The position numbers and the translations under genes were made by a program. A stretch of 44,169 nucleotides of DNA, from positions 1-44,169 of the IMG/VR virus record IMGVR_UViG_3300022540_000315; one strand, written 5' to 3'. This document shows, piece after piece, positions 17,126-26,096 of this stretch (positions are counted from its first letter, which is position 1; each line of letters begins with the position of its first letter). The stretch is from a virus. Below the pieces are notes generated by a model that ran no database searches, was not told the origin of the DNA, and was given only the letters and a program-made list of their open reading frames with translations.

Positions 17126-17532
17126 AAGATCACGACCCGTACAAGCCAGCAACCGACAAGGAGATCGGCCCAACCCCTTGGGACAAGATGAAGGATGCTG
17201 ACGATCTGTTTGATTTCACGGTAAAAGAGAGGCGTGAGATGTTCGGTGCGGGCAACAGGGGTGTCATAGAGGCAGGTCTGTGTGATGGTCAGAAGTGCAT
17301 TCACCACTGGGTGAAGCCATACGGAGTGAAGGGATGCGCGTGTCGGCTTGCCAAGCCGGGATATCCGCGTGGTGAGTACTATCGGGATCGGCATCAGATC
17401 GTCTGCACACAGGGCGGGCGACATGAAGTGACGGAGTTGGGATGTGATGGATTCTCGGGGGATCCAGCGAAGATACACGACAGGAAGAGACCAGCTTACA
17501 TGAAGAAAGTGTACGTGAGGAAAGTCGTATGA
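17122..17532 (+). CDS. Cys/His-rich hypothetical protein
   Basis: 136 aa, function not recognised. The middle holds CDGQKCIHHW, GCACRL and then IVCTQGGRH and LGCDGF, suggesting one or two metal sites; the C-terminus is strongly basic (KIHDRKRPAYMKKVYVRK). Start TTG 17122 overlaps the previous stop by four bases; ATG 17188 is an alternative but would lose a plausible N-terminus. It overlaps the next gene by ATGA. Possible nucleic-acid-binding protein. Confidence 0.6.
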   Translation: MKDHDPYKPATDKEIGPTPWDKMKDADDLFDFTVKERREMFGAGNRGVIEAGLCDGQKCIHHWVKPYGVKGCACRLAKPGYPRGEYYRDRHQIVCTQGGRHEVTELGCDGFSGDPAKIHDRKRPAYMKKVYVRKVV

Positions 17533-17780
17533 GTGAGATATACATCGAAGATGAAGGTGGCCGATTCAAGAAGGTCACCATAGGAGAAGCCCTGATTGAG
17601 TTCATCAACAGGAAGACTCCGCCCGCCATGAGCAGCAAGCAGATATCGGTAGAGATGGGAATACCATACACTACCATCCATCATCGGCTTGTGAGCATGG
17701 CTGAAGAGAATCTGATCAAGTGCAGCGAAGACCGTACCATGCGGCCCGGCAGAAAGCCTATGCTCTGGGAGAAGATCTAG
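17529..17780 (+). CDS. Small winged-helix/HTH protein
   Basis: 83 aa. An N-terminal segment (IGEALIEFINRKTPP) leads to a helix-turn-helix, SSKQISVEMGIPYTTIHHRL (34-53), followed by a third helix and wing (MAEENLIKCSEDRTMRPGRKP), a MarR/ArsR-like winged-helix layout. A likely DNA-binding regulator and a candidate for recognising the shared promoter element (inference). The start ATGA overlaps the previous stop; its own stop TAG overlaps the GTG start of the nuclease gene by one base. Confidence 0.7.
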   Translation: MSEIYIEDEGGRFKKVTIGEALIEFINRKTPPAMSSKQISVEMGIPYTTIHHRLVSMAEENLIKCSEDRTMRPGRKPMLWEKI

Positions 17781-18709
17781 TGCCTTACAGACGAAAGGGT
17801 AAGAGCTATTTCAGGGTCACTGAGGTGCTTGCATCACTTGAGTGTGAGAACATAGCATATCAGATCAAGAAGGGTGACCCTAAGAGACCCAGAGAGTCAC
17901 ATGCGGTGGTCATTCCGGGAACCTTCTTGCACTACCGCATTGCCAAGTTGCTGTGTGAGATGAAGGGCGTTGAACCCCCATCAGCACCAGTGCTGAACGA
18001 CGGACTCAAGAAGATAATGGAGGCTTGGCGAGAGAGTGACAGCATTGATGAGAAACTACACATCCCAGTACAAGAGGGGTTGCTTAATTTCCATCACTTC
18101 TGGGATGCCTACGACATCAAGCCAGTTGCCATAGAGCAGACCATGTTCTATGAGTTCGATCACCTTGGCAAGCACTACGATCTCGGCGGCACTGTTGACC
18201 TTGTTGGCAGGGTCAGACTGAAAGGCACCACATTCACTGATGGTGATAGGGTACTGTTCAGCAGGTGCAACCACGTCACCCCAGATCCCATGTGTCAGTG
18301 TGAGTGGCATGATGTCATCACGGTCATGGACTGGAAATACTCACTCAGGCCGCACAAGAACCACTCCATTCAGTTATCGGTGTACAGATGGATGGCCGAG
18401 CAGCTGGGTCTCATTGAAGACTGGACACATGACTACAAGTACCCAGCCAACGCGGATAACTGGTCAGTACTGCTCAAGACCCGCAATGGACAGGTAGATC
18501 ACAATCTGTGGAAATATCAACAGGACACTGAGGATTTTTTCGAGGGCTGCCGCATACTAGACGATCCAAGGCCAAGAACCATAAACGCAAGAACAGGTCA
18601 CGAAGGCGTTAAGATGCGGTGCTCATTCTGTGCAGAGAGATGGAATTGCCCTGATGTCGGGGTGTGGACACCCAAGGGCGAATATGATGATGCTGTTGTA
18701 GTGGACTAG
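17780..18709 (+). CDS. Cas4/RecB-like PD-(D/E)XK nuclease with Fe-S cluster
   Basis: 309 aa from GTG 17780. Nuclease motifs in order: GTFLHY (H51), GGTVDL (D140), VMDWKY (D184, K186), and QLSVY (Q198/Y202), the RecB/Cas4 pattern of H-D-DxK-QxxxY. Cys C22 near the N-terminus plus C281, C284 and C290 (CxxCxxxxxC) reproduce the 4Fe-4S arrangement of Cas4 and AddB. An insertion between D140 and D184 contains C163, H165, C172, C174 and H177, possibly a zinc site. Related viral enzymes are 5' or bidirectional ssDNA exonucleases that make recombinogenic ends. No cas1 or CRISPR repeats are near, so a recombination role with the Sak4-like ATPase and UvsW-like helicase is more likely. Stop interlocks with the convergent gene. 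Confidence 0.85.
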   Translation: MPYRRKGKSYFRVTEVLASLECENIAYQIKKGDPKRPRESHAVVIPGTFLHYRIAKLLCEMKGVEPPSAPVLNDGLKKIMEAWRESDSIDEKLHIPVQEGLLNFHHFWDAYDIKPVAIEQTMFYEFDHLGKHYDLGGTVDLVGRVRLKGTTFTDGDRVLFSRCNHVTPDPMCQCEWHDVITVMDWKYSLRPHKNHSIQLSVYRWMAEQLGLIEDWTHDYKYPANADNWSVLLKTRNGQVDHNLWKYQQDTEDFFEGCRILDDPRPRTINARTGHEGVKMRCSFCAERWNCPDVGVWTPKGEYDDAVVVD

Positions 18710-19104
18710 GGAAGTGGGATTGGGATACCGAAGACTACTAAGAGAAATCCTAAGATGGATAAAAGGAGAAAGACAAGGACTTTCTGCATTTTCTCCTGCC
18801 ACTTGAATCTCTCATCTATCTTCCCCGTATCAGAAGCCTCGTGAATACAGTGTTCTATGAAGTCATCTTCCACGATCTTTATTCTGCCGTTCATCTTCTC
18901 GGTGACCCCATCAAGCTTGCAATCCATGTTCTTGATGTCCTTAGCAGTCTGTTCCTGTCGTGTCTCCACTTTAGCGAGTGATACCTTCAGGTCGATGAGT
19001 CCGTCACTGAGCATGGCAAAGATAGATGTGTTGCTGACCCTCTGTGGATTATCTGACATGTCAAGGTACTTACGATGTTCCTCGGCTATGTCCTCTCGGT
19101 TCAC
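18706..19104 (-). CDS. Coiled-coil protein with C-terminal membrane helix, holin-like
   Basis: 132 aa. A long polar, coiled-coil-prone region (30-100) is followed by a single C-terminal membrane helix, VLVFLLLSILGFLLVVFGI. This layout resembles XhlA-type lysis accessory proteins and phage membrane anchors. GTG 19104 follows the fibre gene stop by three bases (coupled); ATG 19059 is an alternative. It is the last gene of the late transcript. A lysis role is inferred from layout and position only. Confidence 0.6.
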   Translation of the reverse strand: MNREDIAEEHRKYLDMSDNPQRVSNTSIFAMLSDGLIDLKVSLAKVETRQEQTAKDIKNMDCKLDGVTEKMNGRIKIVEDDFIEHCIHEASDTGKIDERFKWQEKMQKVLVFLLLSILGFLLVVFGIPIPLP

Positions 19105-19107
19105 TCA

Positions 19108-21318
19108 TTATGCACTCTCCAGAGTGTCTATTCTGCTCTCTAGCTCTTCAATCTTTGTCATTAAGGTGTCATTCTCATCCTTCAGTTTACCCACGGCCTG
19201 AATCAGCACAACTTGGGCCTTGTTGATGGAATAGGATTTCTCATGCTCGAAGTCTTCATCACTGTACCCATCTGCGTAGTTGCCTACTTTCACATCCTTC
19301 TTCAGTCTTTCATCATAGACTTCTCTGGCCCCTGCTTTCTCATAGCCAGACTTAAGGATATATCCGCTTTCCCATCTGAGATTTCCTTTTGCGTCTTTCA
19401 CCTTACACTTTACTCTGGTTCTCACCCAGTCATCCAGATTGTCGTAGTCTGTCTCATATACATCGCCGGGCAGGTGCCTGAACTTAGCAATAGTGGCGAG
19501 AGGATTTGCATAATGTTTCCAGCTTGAAACATTGTTCCAGTTGTCTGCATAACACTCATCCCATGCTAGGATGTTCGTGCCCATGTCGTAGAGTTTGTGT
19601 ACTAGAAATGGGTCAAGATCAGTTGAAAATGGCATAATGGCGTCAATGCTATCTGTACCGTCAAAGGAAATCACGACAGCCCCAGAAGCATCTCTGATGT
19701 CATTCCCATCGATCCTAATGTCGCCATTTATGGTGACAGTCGAACCAAGAGTGATTCGGGTCGTTCCACCAGAGTCCTTGATGTCATTACCATCGATCCG
19801 AATGTCACCATTGAAGGTGGTGGTAGAACCAACGGTGATCCGTGTAGTTCCAACAGAGTCAAGAATAGTGTTACCGTCAAGCTTAACCCATCCACCGACT
19901 GTAAGATTGGTTCCACAGTTTATGAGTCCTGTTGTGCCAAATGCAACAATTTGTGGCGTGGAACTCCAAGCACCACCGTCAGCACCATCTCCAAGAAGCA
20001 ACTCGTTTGTTGCACCACCACTGGGTACATGCTTGTAACCGGCCGCGTTGGAATGAACTACTTGCCCAGAAGTGTTGACTGACATTGCCCCCGTGCCACT
20101 CACTGCAACCGTGCCTGTGGTATTGGGGAATGTATAGGTCTTGTCGCCACCAGACAGAGATGCAGTTGTGACGATGCCATCAGATGCGCCTGCAGAGTTC
20201 AGGTAGATCTGGTTAGTGGTATCACTGAGTGTGATCTTGTCAGCAGTGACATCGTTCCCATTCAGTGTCACCCCGCCCACGGTTGCAGACCCCGCAATAC
20301 TGGATCCTGTTTCTTCTGCTGTAATCTTACCCTTCACTAATACATTCAGTTTACCAGCACCAGAGTTTTCAAATGTAGCAATCTGGTCTGCTGCGTTTGC
20401 CAAGGTGATAGATGCACCAGTAGTAGCAAGGGTTATTGTAGATAGATCGCCTATGCTCAGGGCACCTGATATGTCGGTGGTAGTGAGGGTCATTGATGCC
20501 ACATCAAGCTGGGTAGTGACATCGATATTGGGCACAAAGAGGGTACTGTTAGTAGTGGAATCTGCTCTCAGATCCACATAGTTTGATGCGCCGCTGTACA
20601 GTCTTATGGCCGTGGTGTCGTTACCGTAGATGATGAGCTTCTTGGGAATGCCTGACGTGAAGAATGTGGAGTCACCACCATATACCTCTAAGGACTGTTC
20701 GACAGTGCCTGTCTGTGTGATGGTAAGTACTGCTACTGTGCCGGCATCTGTGTCACCACTGAATGTGACAGGTGGTGAGAGTGAGGTGTTTGACGATCTG
20801 AGATCGGTCAGGGATATCCAATTGTAGGGAGTAGTGGGCCAATTATCTACTTCTGCATATGCAAGTGTGATGTACTTGTCGTCATTGGACTCTGGTGATT
20901 CCGATGCCTCGGCAATGTATGAATGGTCGTCGGTTGACACAACATATTTGATTCTGACATAATAATATCCATCTGCAGTTACCCCTGCTCTTACTCCTGT
21001 TTCATCTTCTATTGATCCGTCACCAGTCCTGATGAAACGCCTTCCTCCTATGTCAGCAACTCCTTTCTTAAGCCAAAGATCGCCAGCAGGAACACTAATC
21101 TCAAGACTGTCAGTAGGTGTCCATCCTGAGAGACCCCAGTCACTGTCGGAAGAGATTGCTTTATTGATCACCTGTGGGGTGTGTAGGGCTTCTCTTCTAT
21201 AATCGAACTCTTGCTGAACGTTATACTCCAGACTTCCTATATCACCCAGCTTGAAGTGTTCTACCTTCACGGTTGCGCCGGGAGTAATGCTGATTACATC
21301 CATGTTGTCCTTTGCCAT
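19108..21318 (-). CDS. Tail fibre with C-terminal chaperone-like domain
   Basis: 736 aa. Residues 1-150 look like a virion attachment domain. A long Gly/Thr/Ser-rich beta-helical shaft follows, with about three copies of a 28-residue repeat near residues 470-555 (core DGNxIxDSxGTTRITxGST), also visible as an 84-base DNA repeat at about 19680-19900. The C-terminus has an aromatic-rich domain, then INKAQVVLIQAVGKLKDEND and a coiled coil, as in S74-type intramolecular chaperones, although I do not see a clear catalytic Ser/Lys dyad. ATG 21318 overlaps the upstream stop (TAATG) with GGTGATC before it. Probable receptor-binding fibre. Confidence 0.75.
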   Translation of the reverse strand: MAKDNMDVISITPGATVKVEHFKLGDIGSLEYNVQQEFDYRREALHTPQVINKAISSDSDWGLSGWTPTDSLEISVPAGDLWLKKGVADIGGRRFIRTGDGSIEDETGVRAGVTADGYYYVRIKYVVSTDDHSYIAEASESPESNDDKYITLAYAEVDNWPTTPYNWISLTDLRSSNTSLSPPVTFSGDTDAGTVAVLTITQTGTVEQSLEVYGGDSTFFTSGIPKKLIIYGNDTTAIRLYSGASNYVDLRADSTTNSTLFVPNIDVTTQLDVASMTLTTTDISGALSIGDLSTITLATTGASITLANAADQIATFENSGAGKLNVLVKGKITAEETGSSIAGSATVGGVTLNGNDVTADKITLSDTTNQIYLNSAGASDGIVTTASLSGGDKTYTFPNTTGTVAVSGTGAMSVNTSGQVVHSNAAGYKHVPSGGATNELLLGDGADGGAWSSTPQIVAFGTTGLINCGTNLTVGGWVKLDGNTILDSVGTTRITVGSTTTFNGDIRIDGNDIKDSGGTTRITLGSTVTINGDIRIDGNDIRDASGAVVISFDGTDSIDAIMPFSTDLDPFLVHKLYDMGTNILAWDECYADNWNNVSSWKHYANPLATIAKFRHLPGDVYETDYDNLDDWVRTRVKCKVKDAKGNLRWESGYILKSGYEKAGAREVYDERLKKDVKVGNYADGYSDEDFEHEKSYSINKAQVVLIQAVGKLKDENDTLMTKIEELESRIDTLESA

Positions 21319-22802
21319 TAGATCACCACATTCATTTCGTCAAAGTAAGCGGTCTGTACCGCATGAGTGCCAGTTTGATCTATGCAGCCAAAGCCCGGTC
21401 TTCCATATCTGATGTCAGACCAAGCATCCACATCACTGATGAGTAGTACATTGTCCACATAAAACCTTGCTGAGTTGCCCCGCATATCAACCCTGAGATG
21501 GTAATTGGTTGCAGTATCAATTGTCACTGCTACTCCACCCAGTCCCGTTGGCCTCTCGGTAAGTGATGTTGCACTATGATCCCAGTAGTAGCAATATGCC
21601 CTGTCGTCATTGGCTGAGATACCAAATATGTAGCAGTCGTACTGATCAGTTCCACTGGCCTGCCATCTGGTGACAACCCCCGCCATCTGATTTACAGTGC
21701 CTGTTACATCGCGGACATAACCAGTCACCTGATAGTCTCCCCATTCACCATCGAAATCAGAGTTGTCGATCACACTGAGTCCATCTGCATAGTCGGGCGT
21801 TGTGCTGTCATCGTACTTGTATTCACCGCCTGTCACAGACCAATCCCCAATGCTGCTGGTGCCCGGTTTAGTAGTACCACTCTGTGGCACAACTGTCTGT
21901 CTTGCCCAGTTGTCATCATTCGTGCCAAATGCCTCATCCACAAGGTATCCGAGATATCCTGTCACGCCCTCTGCCTTTGCAAGATTGAGTGACTTTTTGA
22001 GATTATAGGCCCCATATGTTGGAAACACACTGTAGTCTTCCGTCTTAAAGATCACATAGAATGTTGCGGGTTGATTCACAAACGAGAAGTATCTTGCAAT
22101 ATTACTACTGGCACCATCATCATAGACATAGACCATACTGGCATCTGATGGGTTATAATCATAGTAGGATGTCTGTTCCCACAGTTCCTCTATGGTGGGG
22201 GTCTTACCAGTCATTCTCTCCATCAGTGAGATGATGGACTCAGGAGTACCTGAACTCAGAAATGTTGACAGGAACTCTTGCAGCCTTGATCTGAAGCTCA
22301 GATCGGACTCACCATCGAACCTTGTGGTATCATACCAACCCCCAAGCAGATCAAGCTCTTCACCTGTGGATGTTGACAATGCCATGCTTCTTACTGCCTT
22401 TTCCCTCTTCTTGTACGATCTGTAGATCTGTGTACCAAATGCTGTGACAACGGATGTCAGCACTGAGTCTGTCCCAATGAATGGATAGATAGAACTCTTG
22501 ATGGTTGACTCTGGTCTCTTCTCGTACACATATGTGATCCAGAACGGAATGTACTCGTATCCAAGCACAGGTGGGGGCACTGCGGGCAGATCGCCAGTGC
22601 CAAGCCAGTAGAGTTTGTCACCTCTCTGCTCGTAGTCAGTACCATTATCAAACATGTGATGTACTGATCCAGAGTCTAGGGTCTTGAACCCTCTCACGTA
22701 GAGTATCTTGTACCCACAGTAATTGAGCACCTTGAGTTGATACTCACTCACTCCCGAACTGTAGTGATGGAGTTCTTCTTGCACTATTTCCATGTGGCTC
22801 AC
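21318..22802 (-). CDS. Tail protein I-like baseplate protein with LamG-like domain
   Basis: 494 aa. Residues 110-300 contain STGEELDLLGGWYDTTRF and SFRSRLQEFLSTFLSSGTP, typical of baseplate proteins following gpJ (P2 gpI type), which attach fibres. Residues 300-494 form a beta-jelly-roll like LamG/concanavalin domains (DWSVTGGEYKYDD, YHLRVDMRGNSARFYVDN, RPGFG), a probable sugar-binding module. GTG 22802 overlaps the baseplate J stop (GTGA); ATG 22793 is an alternative. The fusion of a fibre-docking protein to a lectin-like domain suggests direct host-surface binding. Confidence 0.75.
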   Translation of the reverse strand: MSHMEIVQEELHHYSSGVSEYQLKVLNYCGYKILYVRGFKTLDSGSVHHMFDNGTDYEQRGDKLYWLGTGDLPAVPPPVLGYEYIPFWITYVYEKRPESTIKSSIYPFIGTDSVLTSVVTAFGTQIYRSYKKREKAVRSMALSTSTGEELDLLGGWYDTTRFDGESDLSFRSRLQEFLSTFLSSGTPESIISLMERMTGKTPTIEELWEQTSYYDYNPSDASMVYVYDDGASSNIARYFSFVNQPATFYVIFKTEDYSVFPTYGAYNLKKSLNLAKAEGVTGYLGYLVDEAFGTNDDNWARQTVVPQSGTTKPGTSSIGDWSVTGGEYKYDDSTTPDYADGLSVIDNSDFDGEWGDYQVTGYVRDVTGTVNQMAGVVTRWQASGTDQYDCYIFGISANDDRAYCYYWDHSATSLTERPTGLGGVAVTIDTATNYHLRVDMRGNSARFYVDNVLLISDVDAWSDIRYGRPGFGCIDQTGTHAVQTAYFDEMNVVI

Positions 22803-25147
22803 TCATACTGTGCTGTTACATCCATCTCAGTTCCAGTGGCATCAGTGTCCGCTTTCACAATATAACCACTGTTGACCGCGATCACATTCCATCCGCCTGT
22901 TGCGCTGTCCCAGTCCCACCATGGTGATGAGTCATGTGGTGGATAATCTGCCACACCGGCGTCAGAAGGATCATCGTAACCCTCTACCGTGATGCTTGTC
23001 ATGTCCACATAGGACACACCATCCACTGCCTCTACTATGGTGATCAGTTCGGATTCGTGTATGTCATCGCCCACACTGAATGAGTTTATCCAACTGATCA
23101 TGGCAGCCTCGACATCAGTCTCTACTGTTGCTAGGACATAACCCTCATCCTGTGGCACATTGACCGTCATGCCTATTGCAATGTACACTGGTATTGGGCC
23201 ATCGACAGTCACCTGAATGCCCGCAGCTCTTGCCAGTTCCACCGCGGCGATCACCTCAGACTCCTTCGCTGCTGATAACACACCCGCAGCAGACCATGCG
23301 AAGATCTCAACCTCACCAACACTAATAGAGGCATCAGTTGAATAGTCGTCAACCGTGGTGCCCGCAATACCATCTACCGATAACACTGCGGATCTTAGGG
23401 CGGCAAGAGTGCCCTTGGCTGAGGCTGTGACGCCGCTCTTTATCCTGATCTTGTAATTATCATCAACCTCAACGTCTGACCCGTCAACGAATTGATTGTT
23501 CCATGTGTAGTCCATGAGCAAGTCAGAAGCATCATAGAGTGGCCACAGTAGTTCAAGAGCATCACCATCTACTGAATACTGGGTTGCTTTTCCAGACCCT
23601 GCAGTAGCCATTGGTACGTATCCGAACCTGAGTTTCTTGGTACCATCTGATCCGTAAGTTGATTCCCAAGAAGCAAGACCCGCAGTATATGAAAAATGGG
23701 TTCTGTCATACGCACTTATATTTGTCATCTCATTACGTGTCCAACTGGCTCTCTGGTCTGAACCCCACGATCCACTGTCATATACATATATGGTGTCATA
23801 GGCATCATCATTGGCGTAGAGGGCAGTGAATCCTGAGTCAACACGATCTCCTACGGCCTGACCAGTGGTGTTGCCCACAATGTAACCTGCTGTCCTTGGG
23901 CACTGTATTCTAACGGTCCTTGTATCAAGTCCACCACTTGCCCCAGAGAAAGTGATATAGTAAATGTAAGTGAAGTCAATACCTGCACTGTCATAAGGCC
24001 CAGCAGCCCCGGGCACTGTAATGGTATCTGATATAAGATCTCCATCTGCTGATGAATACCCAACAATGGTCACGGTTCCAACCCATGTATCAGGACTAAT
24101 GGTTACTCTTACTTCCCCCGCAGAAAGTGGTTGTGACATCCATCCTCTGACATCCTCATTGGCCACTTCTATGGCCTTTCCATCAGCATCCTTGTCAACA
24201 AAACCACTGCTATCTACAGAGTGTGCCAGAGTGAACACTTGTGCGGTTCCAGTACCAGTGACTGACTCATCTGAGGCGTCAAAGTTAGATGGATTGGTGA
24301 TGTTCGTGATCACGGTATTGGCATTCACATTTCTTATGATGGCATCGCTTGACACGTTACCGCTTATGCCGGGGTTGATGGCCTGTACTGCAATCCATTT
24401 CTTTTCATAGTCATCATGGGTGGCATCGGACACCTTGGCATCGGTCTCAGTGTTGGCCATCTGGGCTGCCACAGTGGTCTCAAATGTCACAGCAGATGTG
24501 CCGGATGCCCCAATAGTACTGATCTGTGTGCCCACGGGAATGGTGACGATACCAGATGTCAAGTTTGCGGGCCTGCTCATGGTGACATATCCTGCTGTGC
24601 TGACGGCATCGTTCCTCGTGACGCCTACGATCTCACCAAGTTCATCCAGTTCAAGGCCGTCTGCTGAGTCAATGAAACTATCTCTTGCCACATCGTTGAG
24701 CTTCAGTTCTACGAGCCTGATCTGCAGAGCACAGGCATCGATGATGGTACTGAGCACAGACCCACCACTGACATCAGTGAGGCCGCTGGCCACAATGAGG
24801 TACCTGTAATCCACGTAGAACACGGTGCCGTCATCAGGATCGTCACCTGTTGGACTCCATGATATGCTGTCATAGTAACCATCACCAGTCTGATCTGCAA
24901 GTATGTAGTCAGCTTGAAATGTGAAAGTGGTCTCTATGCCATCCATTATGCCGACCACGCGCAAGATGTCATACGCCTTCTTGGGATCGGTGTTGTCACA
25001 GTACAGGGTATAGACATCGGTTCCACTGGCGTAGGTTATGGCCTCTTCCCACACTGGTCTGTAGCCGCTGACGATCTGATCCAGCATCTGGCTCTTGATC
25101 TCTTCGGTGGTTCTCAGGTTTGGGATTTGATACTCACTCATTGTCAT
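22799..25147 (-). CDS. Baseplate wedge protein, gpJ/gp6 family
   Basis: 782 aa, far longer than P2 gpJ (about 300). The core is recognised by SFIDSADGLELDELGEIVGV, a following VPVGTQIS-like strand region, and C-terminal segments such as VEVAMISW-type helices with IHESELITIVEAVDGVSYV. Two extra beta-rich blocks (about 40-115 and 295-500) account for the length. ATG 25147 overlaps the gp25 stop (ATGA); ATG 25141 has better spacing from GAGGG. It forms the baseplate wedge with gp25 and the tail protein I homologue, as in other contractile injection systems. Confidence 0.85.
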   Translation of the reverse strand: MTMSEYQIPNLRTTEEIKSQMLDQIVSGYRPVWEEAITYASGTDVYTLYCDNTDPKKAYDILRVVGIMDGIETTFTFQADYILADQTGDGYYDSISWSPTGDDPDDGTVFYVDYRYLIVASGLTDVSGGSVLSTIIDACALQIRLVELKLNDVARDSFIDSADGLELDELGEIVGVTRNDAVSTAGYVTMSRPANLTSGIVTIPVGTQISTIGASGTSAVTFETTVAAQMANTETDAKVSDATHDDYEKKWIAVQAINPGISGNVSSDAIIRNVNANTVITNITNPSNFDASDESVTGTGTAQVFTLAHSVDSSGFVDKDADGKAIEVANEDVRGWMSQPLSAGEVRVTISPDTWVGTVTIVGYSSADGDLISDTITVPGAAGPYDSAGIDFTYIYYITFSGASGGLDTRTVRIQCPRTAGYIVGNTTGQAVGDRVDSGFTALYANDDAYDTIYVYDSGSWGSDQRASWTRNEMTNISAYDRTHFSYTAGLASWESTYGSDGTKKLRFGYVPMATAGSGKATQYSVDGDALELLWPLYDASDLLMDYTWNNQFVDGSDVEVDDNYKIRIKSGVTASAKGTLAALRSAVLSVDGIAGTTVDDYSTDASISVGEVEIFAWSAAGVLSAAKESEVIAAVELARAAGIQVTVDGPIPVYIAIGMTVNVPQDEGYVLATVETDVEAAMISWINSFSVGDDIHESELITIVEAVDGVSYVDMTSITVEGYDDPSDAGVADYPPHDSSPWWDWDSATGGWNVIAVNSGYIVKADTDATGTEMDVTAQYE

Positions 25148-25539
25148 ACCCTCAATGAATATTCTATGTTGGTAGAAGTGGCAGTATTGATGCCAATCAC
25201 AGTGAATGATATGTGAAGCTCATCGTTGTCGTAATTGACCTCAATGTTATCAACGGAGACCTGCCGTGTCTCTTTCATCAGAGCCTCACCGATCATCATG
25301 CGGGCAAGATACTCGTTCTCTTTTCTCTGGCCCTTGCCCATGAGCTGTGACAGTCGGCTACCGAACTCTGGCTGTAATGGTAGTGACCCTATTGGTGTTC
25401 TTAAACGCAAAAGAATGGCCTGAGCCAGATTCCGGTTTCCTTCGACTGTAGAGATGTCAGTCCTGTCGGTATCAATGTCCGACAGATCAAAGTTCATCTT
25501 GAGATCCCTACCGATGAGATCAACATCATTCTGGCTCAC
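25144..25539 (-). CDS. Baseplate wedge protein, gp25/gpW-like
   Basis: 131 aa, normal for the family. RNLAQAILLRLRTPIGSLPLQ, then PEFGSRLSQLMG, is the gp25 signature (RTxxGxxPxxPxFG), with the usual following helix and C-terminal beta hairpin. GTG 25539 has GGTGA four bases upstream. It nucleates sheath and wedge assembly. It lies behind an intergenic region with its own probable promoter (ATATTTCAA-like sequence near 25582-25593). Confidence 0.9.
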   Translation of the reverse strand: MSQNDVDLIGRDLKMNFDLSDIDTDRTDISTVEGNRNLAQAILLRLRTPIGSLPLQPEFGSRLSQLMGKGQRKENEYLARMMIGEALMKETRQVSVDNIEVNYDNDELHISFTVIGINTATSTNIEYSLRV

Positions 25540-25722
25540 GCGGTCACCACACTAAGTTGCTTGTTGAAATAGTCGATGCGTGGATATTTCAATATTACGT
25601 TGCCAATGACTGGCAAGGTTAAATGTCTATCTCACTACTTCTGGCCACCATTTCTCATTTCCCAAGGGAACCAAGAAGATTTATGTGAGTAATGTTCATC
25701 AGACTATCAGGTGATTCAATCA
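25540..25722. promoter_or_regulatory. Divergent intergenic region with perfect inverted repeat
   Basis: Between the minus gp25 gene and a plus membrane gene. TTGCCA (25600-25605) and TGGCAA (25611-25616) form a perfect 6-base inverted repeat with a 5-base spacer, just upstream of the AT-rich TATA-like sequence at 25582-25593 (minus). A TATA-like GATTTATG at about 25678-25685 (plus) is placed to start transcription near 25708. The layout suggests a repressor or activator site controlling one or both genes. Confidence 0.45.
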
Positions 25723-26061
25723 ATGCTAGACACATTCGGATTCCCGACCTTCCAACTTGGCATGATTGCTTGGATTCTTGGAACTCTGTGGACACTACTT
25801 CTACCATTCTACCTGAAAATAAGGAAAGGAGAACTCACATGGGGCGACTTCAACTACGGCTATCTGGTGAACTTCTTCACCACCATAGCGATTGGTATAT
25901 TCGCTGGTCTGCTCGTGTTTGAGATGTGGACAATACCACTAGAAGTTGATTGGCTGGTATTTGTCATTAGCTTCTTGACAGCAGCTGGAATGGATGACAC
26001 TGTTCTGAAAGAACTCTTCAAGTGGCTAGGTCTGTACGAGAGGCTTAAGAAGAGAAGTTAA
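25723..26061 (+). CDS. Small multi-span membrane protein, holin candidate
   Basis: 112 aa with three hydrophobic stretches: LGMIAWILGTLWTLLLPFYL, LVNFFTTIAIGIFAGLLVF and VDWLVFVISFLTAAGM, then a basic C-terminus (ERLKKRS). GGTGA 8 bases before ATG 25723 supports this start; the longer GTG at 25711 overlaps that site. It is the only plus-strand gene inside the late module and is convergent with another membrane protein. Size and topology fit a holin, but no family was recognised. Confidence 0.65.
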   Translation: MLDTFGFPTFQLGMIAWILGTLWTLLLPFYLKIRKGELTWGDFNYGYLVNFFTTIAIGIFAGLLVFEMWTIPLEVDWLVFVISFLTAAGMDDTVLKELFKWLGLYERLKKRS

Positions 26062-26096
26062 TCTCGCCCAATGTTGAGGTGACGATCTTCGTTGCT

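Noticed and set aside
17780-18709. Calling the nuclease a CRISPR Cas4
   Set aside because: There is no cas1, cas2 or repeat array nearby; the recombination context explains it better.
19680-19900. 84-base tandem DNA repeat that might be an array or origin iterons
   Set aside because: The period is a multiple of three, in frame, and encodes beta-helix repeats of the tail fibre.
26062-26096. Imperfect hairpin GTTGA...TCAAC between convergent genes
   Set aside because: Only five paired bases with a long loop; too weak to call a terminator.
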